Source: JBDTNL01 sp039933785
GTDB taxonomy: Bacteria > Acidobacteriota > Thermoanaerobaculia > Multivoradales > JAGPDF01
Assembly: GCA_039933785.1 (NCBI GenBank)
Contig: JBDTNL010000033.1
Coordinates: 1 to 41,298 of the forward strand
Length of the DNA: 41,298 nt
Direction of reading: 5' to 3'
Positions 25,291-33,037 of this stretch are shown here, in pieces (positions within the stretch are counted from its first letter, which is position 1; each line of letters opens with the position of its first letter). The notes beneath the pieces are model-generated. The model was not told the origin of the DNA and searched no databases. It saw nothing but the letters and a program-made list of their open reading frames with translations. The position numbers and the translations under genes are program-made.

Positions 25291-26125
25291 CATCGACCCT
25301 TCGAATCCCCAGGCCAAGGAAATGGCCGACGAGTCCATGGTGCACACCCTCGCCGCGCAAGCGAATGCCATCTGGCCCCAGGAGGCTCCGCTGTTCGCGC
25401 GCTATCGCCTGCCGGACAACGCCGAGATCCTCGACGCCGGCTGCGGCACCGGGGAGATCACCCTGCGGCTCGCCGAGCTCTACCCGAATGCGCGAATCCT
25501 CGGAGTCGACGTTCTTCCCGGGCATCTGGACCTCGCCCGAGCACGCGCCGCCACGCGGCGCCTTAGCGAACGGGTGCGATTCGAGCAGCGCAGCGTTTTC
25601 GACTTGGGGCTACCCTCGGGCAGCTTCGATCTCGCCGTCTGCCGACATGTGCTGCACGCGATTCCGCATCCCGAGCGCGTGCTCGCGGAGCTCGCGCGGG
25701 TCGTTCGCCCCGGCGGGTGGCTCCACATCCTGGCCGAGGACTACGGCATGCTGCACTTCGAGCCGCGGACTCTCGACGCCGATCCGTTCTGGAGCATCGG
25801 CACCACGACCTTCGGCAAGGCGACCGGGACCGACTTTCACATCGGCCGCAAGACCTTCGGATTGTTGAGTCATCTCGGCCTGCGTAGTCTCACGGTCGAC
25901 TACGCGATCGTCGACACCGTGCGCGTACCGCGCGAGACTTTCGCCGCGATCTGGGAGTCCTGGCGCGACGGCTTCGCCGATGCGTTCGGCCAACACACGC
26001 CGATCTCGCGTGACGAGTTTCTGGCGCACTTCGAAGACATGCTGGCGACGATTCGGGATCCGGAGGGCTATGGCGTCTGGATGAGCCCGATCGTCGCCGG
26101 TCAGGTACCTTCCAGCGGCATCTGA
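25268..26125 (+). CDS. SAM-dependent methyltransferase, class I
   Basis: The 285-residue protein has the class I Rossmann signature: motif I ILDAGCGTGEITLRLAELYP, an acidic end of strand 2 (GVDVL), motif III-like DLAVCRHVLHAIPHPERVL and the post-motif VRPGGWLHI. It resembles small-molecule methyltransferases of the UbiE/Methyltransf_25 kind; the substrate is unknown. The ATG lies inside the end of the lipocalin-like gene (23-bp overlap). It faces the XRE operon tail-to-tail. Confidence 0.85.
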   Translation: MSPEKPTDIDPSNPQAKEMADESMVHTLAAQANAIWPQEAPLFARYRLPDNAEILDAGCGTGEITLRLAELYPNARILGVDVLPGHLDLARARAATRRLSERVRFEQRSVFDLGLPSGSFDLAVCRHVLHAIPHPERVLAELARVVRPGGWLHILAEDYGMLHFEPRTLDADPFWSIGTTTFGKATGTDFHIGRKTFGLLSHLGLRSLTVDYAIVDTVRVPRETFAAIWESWRDGFADAFGQHTPISRDEFLAHFEDMLATIRDPEGYGVWMSPIVAGQVPSSGI

Positions 26126-26151
26126 GCGATACCTACGAACCAGCCTTCCAA

Positions 26152-26346
26152 CTACGGCTCCGGCTGAAAGATCTCCTCGATCGCGGCGCCAAAGACTCGC
26201 GCCAAGCCGAACGCGAGAGGCAGGCTGGGGTCGTAGCGGCCGGTCTCGATGGCGTTGACAGTCTGGCGCGACACCCCGAGTCGCACCGCGAGGTCGGCTT
26301 GGGACCAGTCTCGCTCGGCGCGCAGGACCCGAAGGCGATTCTTCAA
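26152..26346 (-). CDS. Small XRE-family regulator, TTG start
   Basis: A 64-residue protein that is almost only a helix-turn-helix: LRAERDWSQADLAVRLGVSR, then TVNAIETGRYDPSLPLAFGL and a short C-terminal helix. This is the compact YozG/DUF2178-partner type. I start it at TTG 26346, which overlaps the membrane-protein stop as TTGA and gives the exact family N-terminus MKNRLRVLR; longer versions in this frame are arginine-rich shadow. It is the last gene of a four-gene operon whose promoter holds a 16-bp palindrome, likely its own operator. Confidence 0.85.
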   Translation of the reverse strand: MKNRLRVLRAERDWSQADLAVRLGVSRQTVNAIETGRYDPSLPLAFGLARVFGAAIEEIFQPEP

Positions 26347-26771
26347 CGAGAGCCGACACCACAGTAGCGCCGCCGCCCGAGCCAGGAGCCGATGGCCGCG
26401 GCGAACATCATCACCACCGCGGATCCGAGTTGTCCGACATCGGGGGCCCCGAGCTCCCGAAGCAGCGGATAGAGCATGGAGAAGAACGCGCCGACGCCAA
26501 ACCCGAGCCCGAGGGCCTCGATCTCGATCTTGCGCAAGAGCTCGTCGGCGCCGCGGAGAAACGCCAGATAGCTTCGTATCGTCTGGATCGCCAACAACCA
26601 GGCCAGGACCACGAGCGACCACGCGAGTCCCGCGGGGACCGAGGACTTGAAGCGCACCGCCGCCGTCGCTCCCAAGTAGGCGAGCATCGCCCCGATCAGC
26701 CAGATATAGAAGCGACGCTGGTTCGTCGAAGCGCGCGCGGTGTAGAAACCATGGGCGCCCGGCTCGGTCAT
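26343..26771 (-). CDS. Small membrane protein, partner of the XRE regulator
   Basis: The 142-residue protein has four hydrophobic segments (about 20-36, 46-66, 83-102 and 111-130), with a helix rich in charged residues between the second and third. Paired membrane protein and compact XRE regulator genes are common; in studied pairs the membrane partner relieves or modulates the regulator, but its role is not known in general. ATG 26771 overlaps the rhodanese stop as ATGA; the frame is open a further 14 codons upstream. Confidence 0.7.
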   Translation of the reverse strand: MTEPGAHGFYTARASTNQRRFYIWLIGAMLAYLGATAAVRFKSSVPAGLAWSLVVLAWLLAIQTIRSYLAFLRGADELLRKIEIEALGLGFGVGAFFSMLYPLLRELGAPDVGQLGSAVVMMFAAAIGSWLGRRRYCGVGSR

Positions 26772-27115
26772 TTGGCCGCTCCCGATTCGGTCGGCAACCC
26801 CGCCGCGACCCATCCAGAAATGCCCGCCGAGAGAACCTGCACCGCGCTGTAGCCCATCTTCTGCGCGCGTTTCGCCGACCCGGGGGCCTTGCGGCAGAAC
26901 GGATTCGAGCAGTAGAAGACCAGCGCGTGGTCGCGTTCGGTCGGCAGGTCAGTCTCCGAGAAGCTTTCGGGATCGAGATGCCGTGCTCCCGGAACGTGCG
27001 CGCTCCGCCAGCTGGCGAGCGAATTGACGTCGAAGATCGCGATCCGCTCGCCCTGCATGCGCTGGCGAAGAGTTGCTGGATCCACGGTCTTCAAGCCCAT
27101 CAGCCGGGCGATCAT
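26768..27115 (-). CDS. Rhodanese-like domain protein
   Basis: A single rhodanese domain of 115 residues: VDPATLRQRM, IAIFDVNSLASWRSAHVPGA, and the active-site loop FYCSNPFCRKAP, followed by VQVLSAGISGWVAAGLP. Rhodaneses carry a persulfide on the loop cysteine and serve in sulfur transfer or redox sensing. A second cysteine four residues later could form a disulfide with it. It overlaps both neighbours by 4 bp (ATGA on each side) in the XRE operon. Confidence 0.88.
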   Translation of the reverse strand: MIARLMGLKTVDPATLRQRMQGERIAIFDVNSLASWRSAHVPGARHLDPESFSETDLPTERDHALVFYCSNPFCRKAPGSAKRAQKMGYSAVQVLSAGISGWVAAGLPTESGAAK

Positions 27116-27456
27116 CGGAGGCTCTCCTTCCCACGGCCGCCCAGGAACAGGGGGAGCACCGCGGAACTTCCGAAGATCGGCATCATGGCGGCGAGGCGGT
27201 CGAGGTCGTCCGACGCGACGATCGCAGAGGCCCCGAGGATGGAGGCCGCCAGGATCAGTGCGCCAGCCGAAGGCAGGCGGCGTCCGGCGCGCATTCCATG
27301 CAGAAGATCGGCGCCGATGAGCCCCGCGACGAGCGCGACGGGGGCGGCGATCGCAGCCCAGGAAGTCCGGGGCACCAGGGTCACGAGGGCGGTAGAGGCT
27401 AGCAGCGAGCCGGCCACGACAAGGGCAGGAATCAGGTTCGAGAGCGGGCGGGTCAT
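27112..27456 (-). CDS. Small membrane protein, first gene of the XRE operon
   Basis: The 114 residues contain three to four hydrophobic segments (about 9-29, 33-50, 64-82 and a weak one near 90-104) and end in a basic tail (GGRGKESLR). No family is recognised. The ATG at 27456 follows the promoter at 27481-27518, and its stop overlaps the rhodanese start as ATGA. It belongs with the second membrane protein of the same operon. Confidence 0.7.
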   Translation of the reverse strand: MTRPLSNLIPALVVAGSLLASTALVTLVPRTSWAAIAAPVALVAGLIGADLLHGMRAGRRLPSAGALILAASILGASAIVASDDLDRLAAMMPIFGSSAVLPLFLGGRGKESLR

Positions 27457-27480
27457 TGGGTTTCTCCCTGCCCGGGGACT

Positions 27481-27518
27481 GTATAGTGCGCCTTACATTA
27501 TGTCAAGCGTGCTTGACG
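27481..27518 (-). promoter_or_regulatory. Promoter and 16-bp operator of the XRE operon
   Basis: On the minus strand TTGACA (27507-27502) is followed by TATACA (27486-27481) at 15 bp, or TACAGT (27484-27479) at 17 bp. A palindrome with perfect 7-bp arms, GTCAAGC-GT-GCTTGAC (27503-27518), overlaps the -35. The likely binder is the XRE protein encoded at the end of the same operon, which would make the operon autoregulated. Confidence 0.6.
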
Positions 27519-27540
27519 CACAAACGGGCTGCGGACGGGG

Positions 27541-27900
27541 TCAAAACTTCGACCACACCTCGTACACAAAGGCGAGCACGAACAGGCACGTAAAGAGCCC
27601 TGCCATCGCGAGGAAGAATCCGCGCAGGAGCCCAGCCAGCCGATTGAGCTGGCGGTCTGCCAGAACACCGAATTCCGGCTCCCAGTCGCGCTTCCAGGTG
27701 GAAAAGAGCACCCGTGTCGTCGAGAACCGCTGCCGGCTGATCACGCTCGTCCAAGGCAAGGACTGCCAGGACTGCGAGCGCGCTGTCCAAAGAGCGGGAT
27801 TTACGGTGCGAACCCGACTCCAGAACAGAAACCTCAGCCCGCGACTGACGATCACGAGGATCCCGCAGAGCACGAGCCCAACACCCATCACGGTGCGCAT
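27541..27900 (-). CDS. Hypothetical two-segment membrane protein
   Basis: The protein, about 119 residues, starts with a membrane segment (MRTVMGVGLVLCGILVIVSR) and ends with another (GFFLAMAGLFTCLFVLAFVY), with a basic, tryptophan-containing region between. I recognise no family. The start is uncertain: ATG 27900 is used, a GTG four codons upstream has a better-spaced GGGAG, and the frame is open to ATG 27954. It stands alone, divergent from the PH-like gene. Confidence 0.5.
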   Translation of the reverse strand: MRTVMGVGLVLCGILVIVSRGLRFLFWSRVRTVNPALWTARSQSWQSLPWTSVISRQRFSTTRVLFSTWKRDWEPEFGVLADRQLNRLAGLLRGFFLAMAGLFTCLFVLAFVYEVWSKF

Positions 27901-28025
27901 GTCGAAGGCCACGATGTGATTTCTCCCTTGTTGTGCCGGGCCGGAGGATGTCACGCCTCTCGCCCTGTTCGCCCTGCATTCAGACGTCCGAGCCTTCAGC
28001 GCTAGAGTCCCGCCATGGAGGACCC

Positions 28026-28319
28026 ATGACCGAATCGTTTTCCGCCAGCCGCTGGACCAAAGGCAACTTCTGGTTCCCGACCCGCATCGAGGTGAGCCCG
28101 GATCGCGTCGCGCGCGTCAAGCCGAGGATGTTCGGCAGCACCGAAGAGAGCATCGCGATCGCGAATGTGGCCTCGGTGCAGATCAACACCGGAATGATGT
28201 TCTCCGACATCCGCATCGACTCGACCGGCGGCAACGCGCCGATCACCAGCCATGGCCACACCAAGGGCGACGCGCGACGGATTCGCGATCTGATCGAGCG
28301 CCATCAGAAGCCCACTTGA
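28026..28319 (+). CDS. Small PH-like domain protein
   Basis: The 97 residues read FWFPTRIEVSPDRVARVKPR, then EESIAIANVASVQINTGMMF, SDIRIDSTGGN and a C-terminal helix ARRIRDLIERHQ. This strand-strand-helix pattern is that of a short bacterial PH domain. ATG 28026 is chosen for its GGAGG and because the preceding open frame is compositionally unlike it. Role unknown; no operon partner. Confidence 0.6.
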   Translation: MTESFSASRWTKGNFWFPTRIEVSPDRVARVKPRMFGSTEESIAIANVASVQINTGMMFSDIRIDSTGGNAPITSHGHTKGDARRIRDLIERHQKPT

Positions 28320-28485
28320 GGCCTCCCCATGGCCAGCGGCTCGTGAGCGCCACAGTGTTGGCTTGGATGTAAGGCCAGGGTGCACCGCGGGGTGGTCAAC
28401 GTAGAAGACAACGGGAAGACCTGGGCGACGAACTAGACGATGGAGTTCCGGCGCTGACTACCGCCGCTTGCCAAGTTTCATTTAT

Positions 28486-28499
28486 CTGACTATAGTCAG
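28486..28499. promoter_or_regulatory. Palindromic operator ahead of the MarR-GNAT gene
   Basis: CTGACTATAGTCAG is a perfect 14-bp palindrome ending four bases before the ATG at 28504. It contains TATAGT, a possible -10 element. MarR proteins bind palindromes of this kind, so autorepression is likely. The 184-bp gap upstream of the gene (28320-28503) holds nothing else that I can see. Confidence 0.6.
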
Positions 28500-28503
28500 C
28501 TAA

Positions 28504-29388
28504 ATGGATCGACGGATTGCCCAGATCCGCAATTTCAATCGCGTCATCACGCGCCGGCTCGGGGCGCTGGATAGCTCCTTTCTCGGCGCAGGTATTTCTC
28601 TCGGGAAGGCACGTCTGCTGTTCGAGATCGACTCGGGGGTGACCGAAGTGCGGCAGCTCCGGGCCGAGCTCGATCTTGATTCCGGTCAGATGAGCCGGAT
28701 GCTGCGTTCGCTCGAGACCCGCGGCCTGATCGAAACCTCGATCGACTCGACCGATGGCCGCGCGAGGGTGGTGACACTCACCAGGGCCGGCAAGGCGAAG
28801 CTCAGCCAGCTCGATCGGAAATCGAACGAGGGCGCGCAATCCTGGTTGGCGCCGCTCAGCCCGAACCTCCAGGCGCGGCTCGAAGCAGCAGTGAACGAGG
28901 TGGTGCACATCCTCAAGGCCTCGGAGATCACGATCGAGGTCCAAGATCCGCGGAGCGCCGCCGCGGTCTGGTGCCTCGATCAATTTTTGCGCGAGCTCGA
29001 GTCCCGATTCGAAGGCGGCTTCGATCGCTCGCTCACCAACTACCCGAACGCCGCCGAGATGATGCCGCCGAACGGCTTCTTCCTGGTCGCGTCGCTCCCC
29101 GGCCAGCCGGTGGGTTGCGCCGCCTTGAAGCACGTGAAGGGCGAGGCGATCGGTGAGGTGCGTCGCATGTGGGTGTCGAACGAAGTGCGCGGTCTAGGCC
29201 TTGGGCGCCGGCTGCTGGAGTCCGTCGAGCAAGGCGCCCGCAAGGCCGGGGTGAAGCGCTTGCGGCTCGAGACCAATCGCTCGCTGAGCGAAGCCCAGGC
29301 GCTCTATCGCGCGAACGGCTATGGCGAGATTCCTCTGTTCGACGACGAACGCTACGCCCACCTGGCCTTCGAGAAAATCCTCAGCTAA
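28504..29388 (+). CDS. MarR regulator fused to GNAT acetyltransferase
   Basis: A 294-residue two-domain protein. Residues 1-145 form a MarR winged helix (VRQLRAELDLDSGQMSRMLR as recognition region, then the wing DSTDGRARVVTLTRAGK). Residues about 150-294 form a GNAT domain with the acetyl-CoA loop VSNEVRGLGLGRRLLESVE and the late ALYRANGYGEI. Such fusions are recurrent in bacteria; the regulator probably senses the small molecule that the other half acetylates. The start is ATG 28504, right behind a 14-bp palindrome. Followed 14 bp later by the CPBP protease. Confidence 0.92.
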   Translation: MDRRIAQIRNFNRVITRRLGALDSSFLGAGISLGKARLLFEIDSGVTEVRQLRAELDLDSGQMSRMLRSLETRGLIETSIDSTDGRARVVTLTRAGKAKLSQLDRKSNEGAQSWLAPLSPNLQARLEAAVNEVVHILKASEITIEVQDPRSAAAVWCLDQFLRELESRFEGGFDRSLTNYPNAAEMMPPNGFFLVASLPGQPVGCAALKHVKGEAIGEVRRMWVSNEVRGLGLGRRLLESVEQGARKAGVKRLRLETNRSLSEAQALYRANGYGEIPLFDDERYAHLAFEKILS

Positions 29389-29402
29389 CCCGGAGAGTCC
29401 CG

Positions 29403-30311
29403 ATGTCCAGAACACGATTTCTTCTCCGAGGCCTGCTCCAGCTCTTCGTCGGCGCGGCCTGTGTGGTCGGGGCTGTTGCCCTCGTCAAATTCGCCATCCA
29501 TCCCTGGATCGCCAGAACGCTTTCCTTGGAGCAAGGAGCCTCCGGGGCGGTTCGCCGTTGGGGAATTTTCGTCGCCGTCGTGCTTTCGTACTGGGCTTTC
29601 GTTCGCTACTACGAGCGCCGGCCAGTGAGCGAGCTGGCGCCGCGTGCCAAGTGGTTTCTGCTCGCCTTGGCGGCTGGCTCTGCGTCGATCGGCGTCACGA
29701 TCCTCATCCTCTACGCCACCGGCAACTACGAGCTCGTGGCCTTCCTGGGCTTTGCTCGAGTGGCGAGCGTGATGGTGACGATCTGGATCGCCGCCTTTCT
29801 GGAGGAGGTCGTCTTCCGAGGCCTGCTGCTGCGTATCCTCGAGGAGCGACTGGGTACCCGAACGGCGCTCGCCGGCAGCGCCGCGATCTTTGGGATTCTC
29901 CATATGTCGAACGACGGCGCGCGCACGATCACCCTGTTTTCAGTGACGCTCGCCGGCCTGATGTGGGCAGGCGTCTTTCTCATTTCGCGGAATCTGTGGG
30001 TCGCCGCGGCCCACCATGCGGCGTGGAACGCCACTATCTTCCTGAGCGGCGTGCCGCTCTCAGGAGAAGACTGGCGAGCCAGCGCGCCGTTGGAGACCGT
30101 CTATCGCGGCTCGACCTTTTGGACGGGCGGCGTCTTCGGGCCCGAAGACTCACCGGTCAACATCGTCCTCTGTCTGGCGATCTGCATCGCGCTGTGGCGC
30201 GTGGCGCTGCACCTGCGGCAAGTCAAACCCTGGCCCGAGATCCCTCAGCCGACGGCGTCGGGGACCGCTCGCGCCGACTTGCCCACGCCGAGCCACGGCG
30301 CGCCGCGATAG
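29403..30311 (+). CDS. CPBP-family intramembrane protease
   Basis: The 302-residue polytopic protein has the three CPBP (CAAX protease/Rce1-like) motifs: EEVVFRG, then FGILHM with its histidine, then HHAAWN. In this family the glutamates and histidines lie in the membrane and catalyse proteolysis or hold a regulatory role; the substrate is unknown. ATG 29403 has GGAGAG ahead and follows the MarR-GNAT stop by 14 bp, so the two share a transcript. Its 3' end overlaps a possible minus-strand gene. Confidence 0.87.
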   Translation: MSRTRFLLRGLLQLFVGAACVVGAVALVKFAIHPWIARTLSLEQGASGAVRRWGIFVAVVLSYWAFVRYYERRPVSELAPRAKWFLLALAAGSASIGVTILILYATGNYELVAFLGFARVASVMVTIWIAAFLEEVVFRGLLLRILEERLGTRTALAGSAAIFGILHMSNDGARTITLFSVTLAGLMWAGVFLISRNLWVAAAHHAAWNATIFLSGVPLSGEDWRASAPLETVYRGSTFWTGGVFGPEDSPVNIVLCLAICIALWRVALHLRQVKPWPEIPQPTASGTARADLPTPSHGAPR

Positions 30312-30490
30312 GACGCAGCGACGGCCCAGGCGCCGCTCGCGATCGCGGAGGAAATGAAGAACCCCGTCCACCGCGTCCGGTCGGTCGGCGCCCCTGCGAT
30401 GCCGAGGCCCCAGACCAGCGCGGTGATCACGATCAGCATCCACGCCTCCATCGTCGGCACCGCGAGGACGGCGGGGAGCTTCAACAGCAC
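30245..30490 (-). CDS. Possible small membrane protein overlapping the CPBP 3' end
   Basis: The 81-residue frame (GTG start) includes hydrophobic stretches MEAWMLIVITALVWGLGIAG and TGFFISSAIASGAWAVAA. The frame is open further upstream to about 30577, adding another hydrophobic segment (LALALWLVLLKLPAVLAV), with only weak starts. Residue composition is that of a real membrane protein, but it overlaps the CPBP gene by 67 bp and I recognise no family. Could be a decayed or very diverged gene. Confidence 0.4.
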   Translation of the reverse strand: MLLKLPAVLAVPTMEAWMLIVITALVWGLGIAGAPTDRTRWTGFFISSAIASGAWAVAASYRGAPWLGVGKSARAVPDAVG

Positions 30491-30608
30491 CAGCCAGAGC
30501 GCAAGGGCAAGAGAATCGCGGAAGCGAGCCGCGCGGTGCGGCGCAGGAGCAATCCCCGCCCGGTCGCCAATTCAATCGCCGCGCAAGCGTCGGCGAGGGC
30601 CGTGCGGC

Positions 30609-30977
30609 CTACTTCATGGAATGCAGCCCGATCATGTTGCCTTCGGTGTCGTACGCCAGCACGATGTGCCCGTACTCGCCGATCGGCGTCTTGTCACGCT
30701 GGATCCGACCGCCGGCCTTCACCACCCTGGCCCCCTCGACCGCGCAGTCGGCGCAGGAGAAATAGACCAGCACGCTGTTTTGACCACTCGGAAAACCAGG
30801 CATCCGCACCAGCGCACCGGCCGTGCCGGCGCTGTTCTGGTCCATCGCGAAAGACCACATCTCGATCTCGGGGCTGTTCAACTTCGTCAACGTCCGCCCG
30901 AAGACGCCCTCGTAGAAGGCCTTCGCTCGCGGCATGTCCTGCACGTAGATCTCGAACCAACCGACCGGGTTGCTCAT
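30609..30977 (-). CDS. VOC-superfamily (glyoxalase-like) protein
   Basis: The 122 residues follow a VOC fold: VGWFEIYVQDMPRAKAFYEG, FGRTL, then a second half VLVYFSCADCAVEGARVVKA and GHIVLAYDTEGNMIGLH. VOC proteins bind metal and act as lyases, dioxygenases or drug-binding proteins; the substrate here is unknown. ATG 30977 has AGGAGG seven bases upstream; the longer frame upstream runs into the hydrolase gene and is not used. It follows the alpha/beta hydrolase gene on the same strand. Confidence 0.88.
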   Translation of the reverse strand: MSNPVGWFEIYVQDMPRAKAFYEGVFGRTLTKLNSPEIEMWSFAMDQNSAGTAGALVRMPGFPSGQNSVLVYFSCADCAVEGARVVKAGGRIQRDKTPIGEYGHIVLAYDTEGNMIGLHSMK

Positions 30978-31095
30978 CTCTCGCCTCCTGTTGCGGCGGG
31001 CAAGCGGGCCCGCGCGGAAAAACTCTCTCATGCGCTGGGTCTCAACAGCCAGGCAACTCGGCCCGCTGTCGTGGCGGTCCGGATCGCCGGCCGGA

Positions 31096-31977
31096 CTAGC
31101 GGCCCGGCCTCGGGTTCCCCGCGCAATCGGCGCGCAGCCAAGCGGAGAGCAATTCGTCGAGCGCCGCGCGATGGGACGAGAACGGGTGATCGTCCTCGAA
31201 GGTCGCGATGTGGACTCGCTGTCCGCCCGCCTCACGAACAGCGTGAGCCAAGCGCTCGTGCATCTCGACGTCTTCGTCTGGAGAGTCACGGGTGGCCGCG
31301 ACCAGGAGTACCGGGCGGTTCTCGAGCGCTCTCGCTTGTCCTAGATAGTTCCAGGCCTCGGCGTTCTCGGTGATCTCTCTTTGCAGGTCGTCGGCATTCG
31401 CATGGATCGGACCGCCGCCGGCGTCGGTGCTGGCGCGGAAGTCGTCGAGACTCGCCACCCGTTCGTCGTCGTGCGCGGCGAAGCGTTGGGCCGCCCAGCC
31501 GACATTCCAGGCCGCGAGCGCGACGACGCAGACACTGGACGGTTCCCGACTCGCCGTCATCAGTGCCAACCAGCCGCCGAAACTGTGACCGATGACCGCG
31601 ACGCGAGCGCCGTCGAAGCCGTACTTCGCCGCGTTCTCTGGGGTCCGCACCCACGCCAGCACCGCCGCGGTGTCGTCGAGGGCATGGGTGAACGAGAACG
31701 TCCCAGCGGACTCCCAACTGCCGCGGTAGTCGACGAACAGCGCGTCGAACCCGGCGCGCTGGACCGCTCGCGCGAGATCGGCGCTGTGTTCGTTGCCGGG
31801 GAAGCCGTGCAGGATCACGGCCACTCCGTGCGGTCCCGGGACGGTCGCGTGAAGGATAAATCCGTTGATCTGGGCGCCACCGCTCGGGACCGCGATCTCC
31901 TCCATCCCAGGGCGCGACGGTGCCGTAGCGGCTGAGGCCAGGCAAAGTGCGCAGACGAGCAGCGGTGCACTTTTCAC
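31096..31977 (-). CDS. Exported alpha/beta hydrolase
   Basis: The 293-residue protein has an N-terminal hydrophobic signal (VKSAPLLVCALCLASAATAP), then the hydrolase fold with oxyanion-loop HGFPGNEHSADLA, nucleophile serine in GHSFGG and the late acid and base in RDSPDEDVEMH and EDDHPFSSHR. It resembles periplasmic serine hydrolases of the DUF1749/dienelactone kind. I use GTG 31977 because it opens the signal peptide; ORF extension to 32154 overlaps the divergent thioesterase gene. Substrate unknown. Confidence 0.8.
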   Translation of the reverse strand: MKSAPLLVCALCLASAATAPSRPGMEEIAVPSGGAQINGFILHATVPGPHGVAVILHGFPGNEHSADLARAVQRAGFDALFVDYRGSWESAGTFSFTHALDDTAAVLAWVRTPENAAKYGFDGARVAVIGHSFGGWLALMTASREPSSVCVVALAAWNVGWAAQRFAAHDDERVASLDDFRASTDAGGGPIHANADDLQREITENAEAWNYLGQARALENRPVLLVAATRDSPDEDVEMHERLAHAVREAGGQRVHIATFEDDHPFSSHRAALDELLSAWLRADCAGNPRPGR

Positions 31978-32050
31978 CCGACAACAATACTCATCCGGCA
32001 CCGTGCCCGGCCAGGGCGAGCTGGCCCTCGCCGTACAATCGTGCTCCGCC

Positions 32051-32500
32051 ATGAACGAGCCCAGCGCGAAGTCCGCGACGCCGTCGTTCCCAGTCCGCCT
32101 CGAAATCCCCGTCGCCTGGGGCGAGATGGACGCCATGGGACACGTCAACAACATCGTCTACCTGCGCTGGTTCGAATGCGCGCGCATTGCCTATTTCGAG
32201 CGCATCGGCTGGCTCGAGGGCGGCCGCGTGAACGGCATCGGACCGATTCTCCACAGCACGCAGGCGCGTTTCCGCGCGCCCGTGAAGTGGCCCGACACCA
32301 TCACCGTCAGCGCCCGCGTCGCCGACCTCGGCGAGGATCGCTTCACGATGTTCTACGAGGTGCAGAGTCATGCCCTCGGACGAGTAGCGGCGGACGGGAG
32401 CGGACTGGTGGTCAGTTTCGACTATCGCCGGGAATCGAAAGTGGCGCTGCCAGCGGAGGTGCGCAGAATGATCGCCGCTCTCGAGGCCGCATCGGAATAG
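32051..32500 (+). CDS. Acyl-CoA thioesterase, 4HBT family
   Basis: A 149-residue hot-dog-fold protein with the 4HBT signature WGEMDAMGHVNNIVYLRWFE (D27 is the catalytic aspartate), GIGPILHSTQARFRAPVKWP and a C-terminal DYRRESKVALP strand. It hydrolyses an acyl-CoA thioester in the cytoplasm. ATG 32051 begins at the family N-terminus. Divergent from the alpha/beta hydrolase; the cupin gene follows. Confidence 0.9.
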   Translation: MNEPSAKSATPSFPVRLEIPVAWGEMDAMGHVNNIVYLRWFECARIAYFERIGWLEGGRVNGIGPILHSTQARFRAPVKWPDTITVSARVADLGEDRFTMFYEVQSHALGRVAADGSGLVVSFDYRRESKVALPAEVRRMIAALEAASE

Positions 32501-32602
32501 CTGCCACCAAGCGCGGACGACCGCGCCAGACAGGGTGAAGTGCCATGATCGACCTGCCGCAAGGCGCGGCATCGTGTCGCGCCCGACGGGGTCGTTTGGA
32601 GA

Positions 32603-32938
32603 ATGTTCACTCACGAGGGACCCGGCGTGCCGGGCGTCATGACCGCCATCCTGTGGGGCGACGACACCAAGGGCGCTCACGGCGCGTTTCACAAGTTCAT
32701 CGCGGGATTCACGGCGCCGCTGCACACGCACTCGGCGAACAACCGCGTCGTCGTGCTCTCCGGAACCATGTCGATGACGGGTGAAGACGGCAAGGAAATG
32801 AAGTTCCCCGCCGGCTCGTTCTACACCCAACCGAACACCTTCAGGCACACGACGAAGTGCCTGGTGGGAGCAGACTGCCTGATCTATCTCGAGGCCGACG
32901 CGGCCTGGGACATGAAGCCCGTCGCCGCGGCCAAGTAG
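32603..32938 (+). CDS. Cupin-domain protein, N-terminus doubtful
   Basis: The 111 residues form a single cupin: PGVMTAILWGDDTKGAHGAF, then PLHTHSANNRVVVLSGTM with the metal histidines, and PNTFRHTTKC. Such small cupins bind a metal and often a small ligand. Homologous sequence seems to begin before the ATG: in the same frame PDGVVWR precedes it without any start codon back to a TGA at 32546. A different frame (ATG 32545) gives MIDLPQGAASCRA. A frameshift near 32580 or an assembly error would explain both; the ATG at 32603 also has its ribosome site almost touching it. Confidence 0.7.
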   Translation: MFTHEGPGVPGVMTAILWGDDTKGAHGAFHKFIAGFTAPLHTHSANNRVVVLSGTMSMTGEDGKEMKFPAGSFYTQPNTFRHTTKCLVGADCLIYLEADAAWDMKPVAAAK

Positions 32939-33037
32939 CGCACCTGTTCTATCTGGGCTGCGCGGCCTCGCGATGGGCCGCGCAGTCTCCGCAGGCCCTG
33001 CAGCCTGTAGAATCGCCCCTCACCCGGAGGCCCAACC

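Noticed and set aside
30977..31289. Upstream extension of the VOC protein frame
   Set aside because: It overlaps the alpha/beta hydrolase gene on the same strand and lacks VOC similarity; ATG 30977 has an AGGAGG site.
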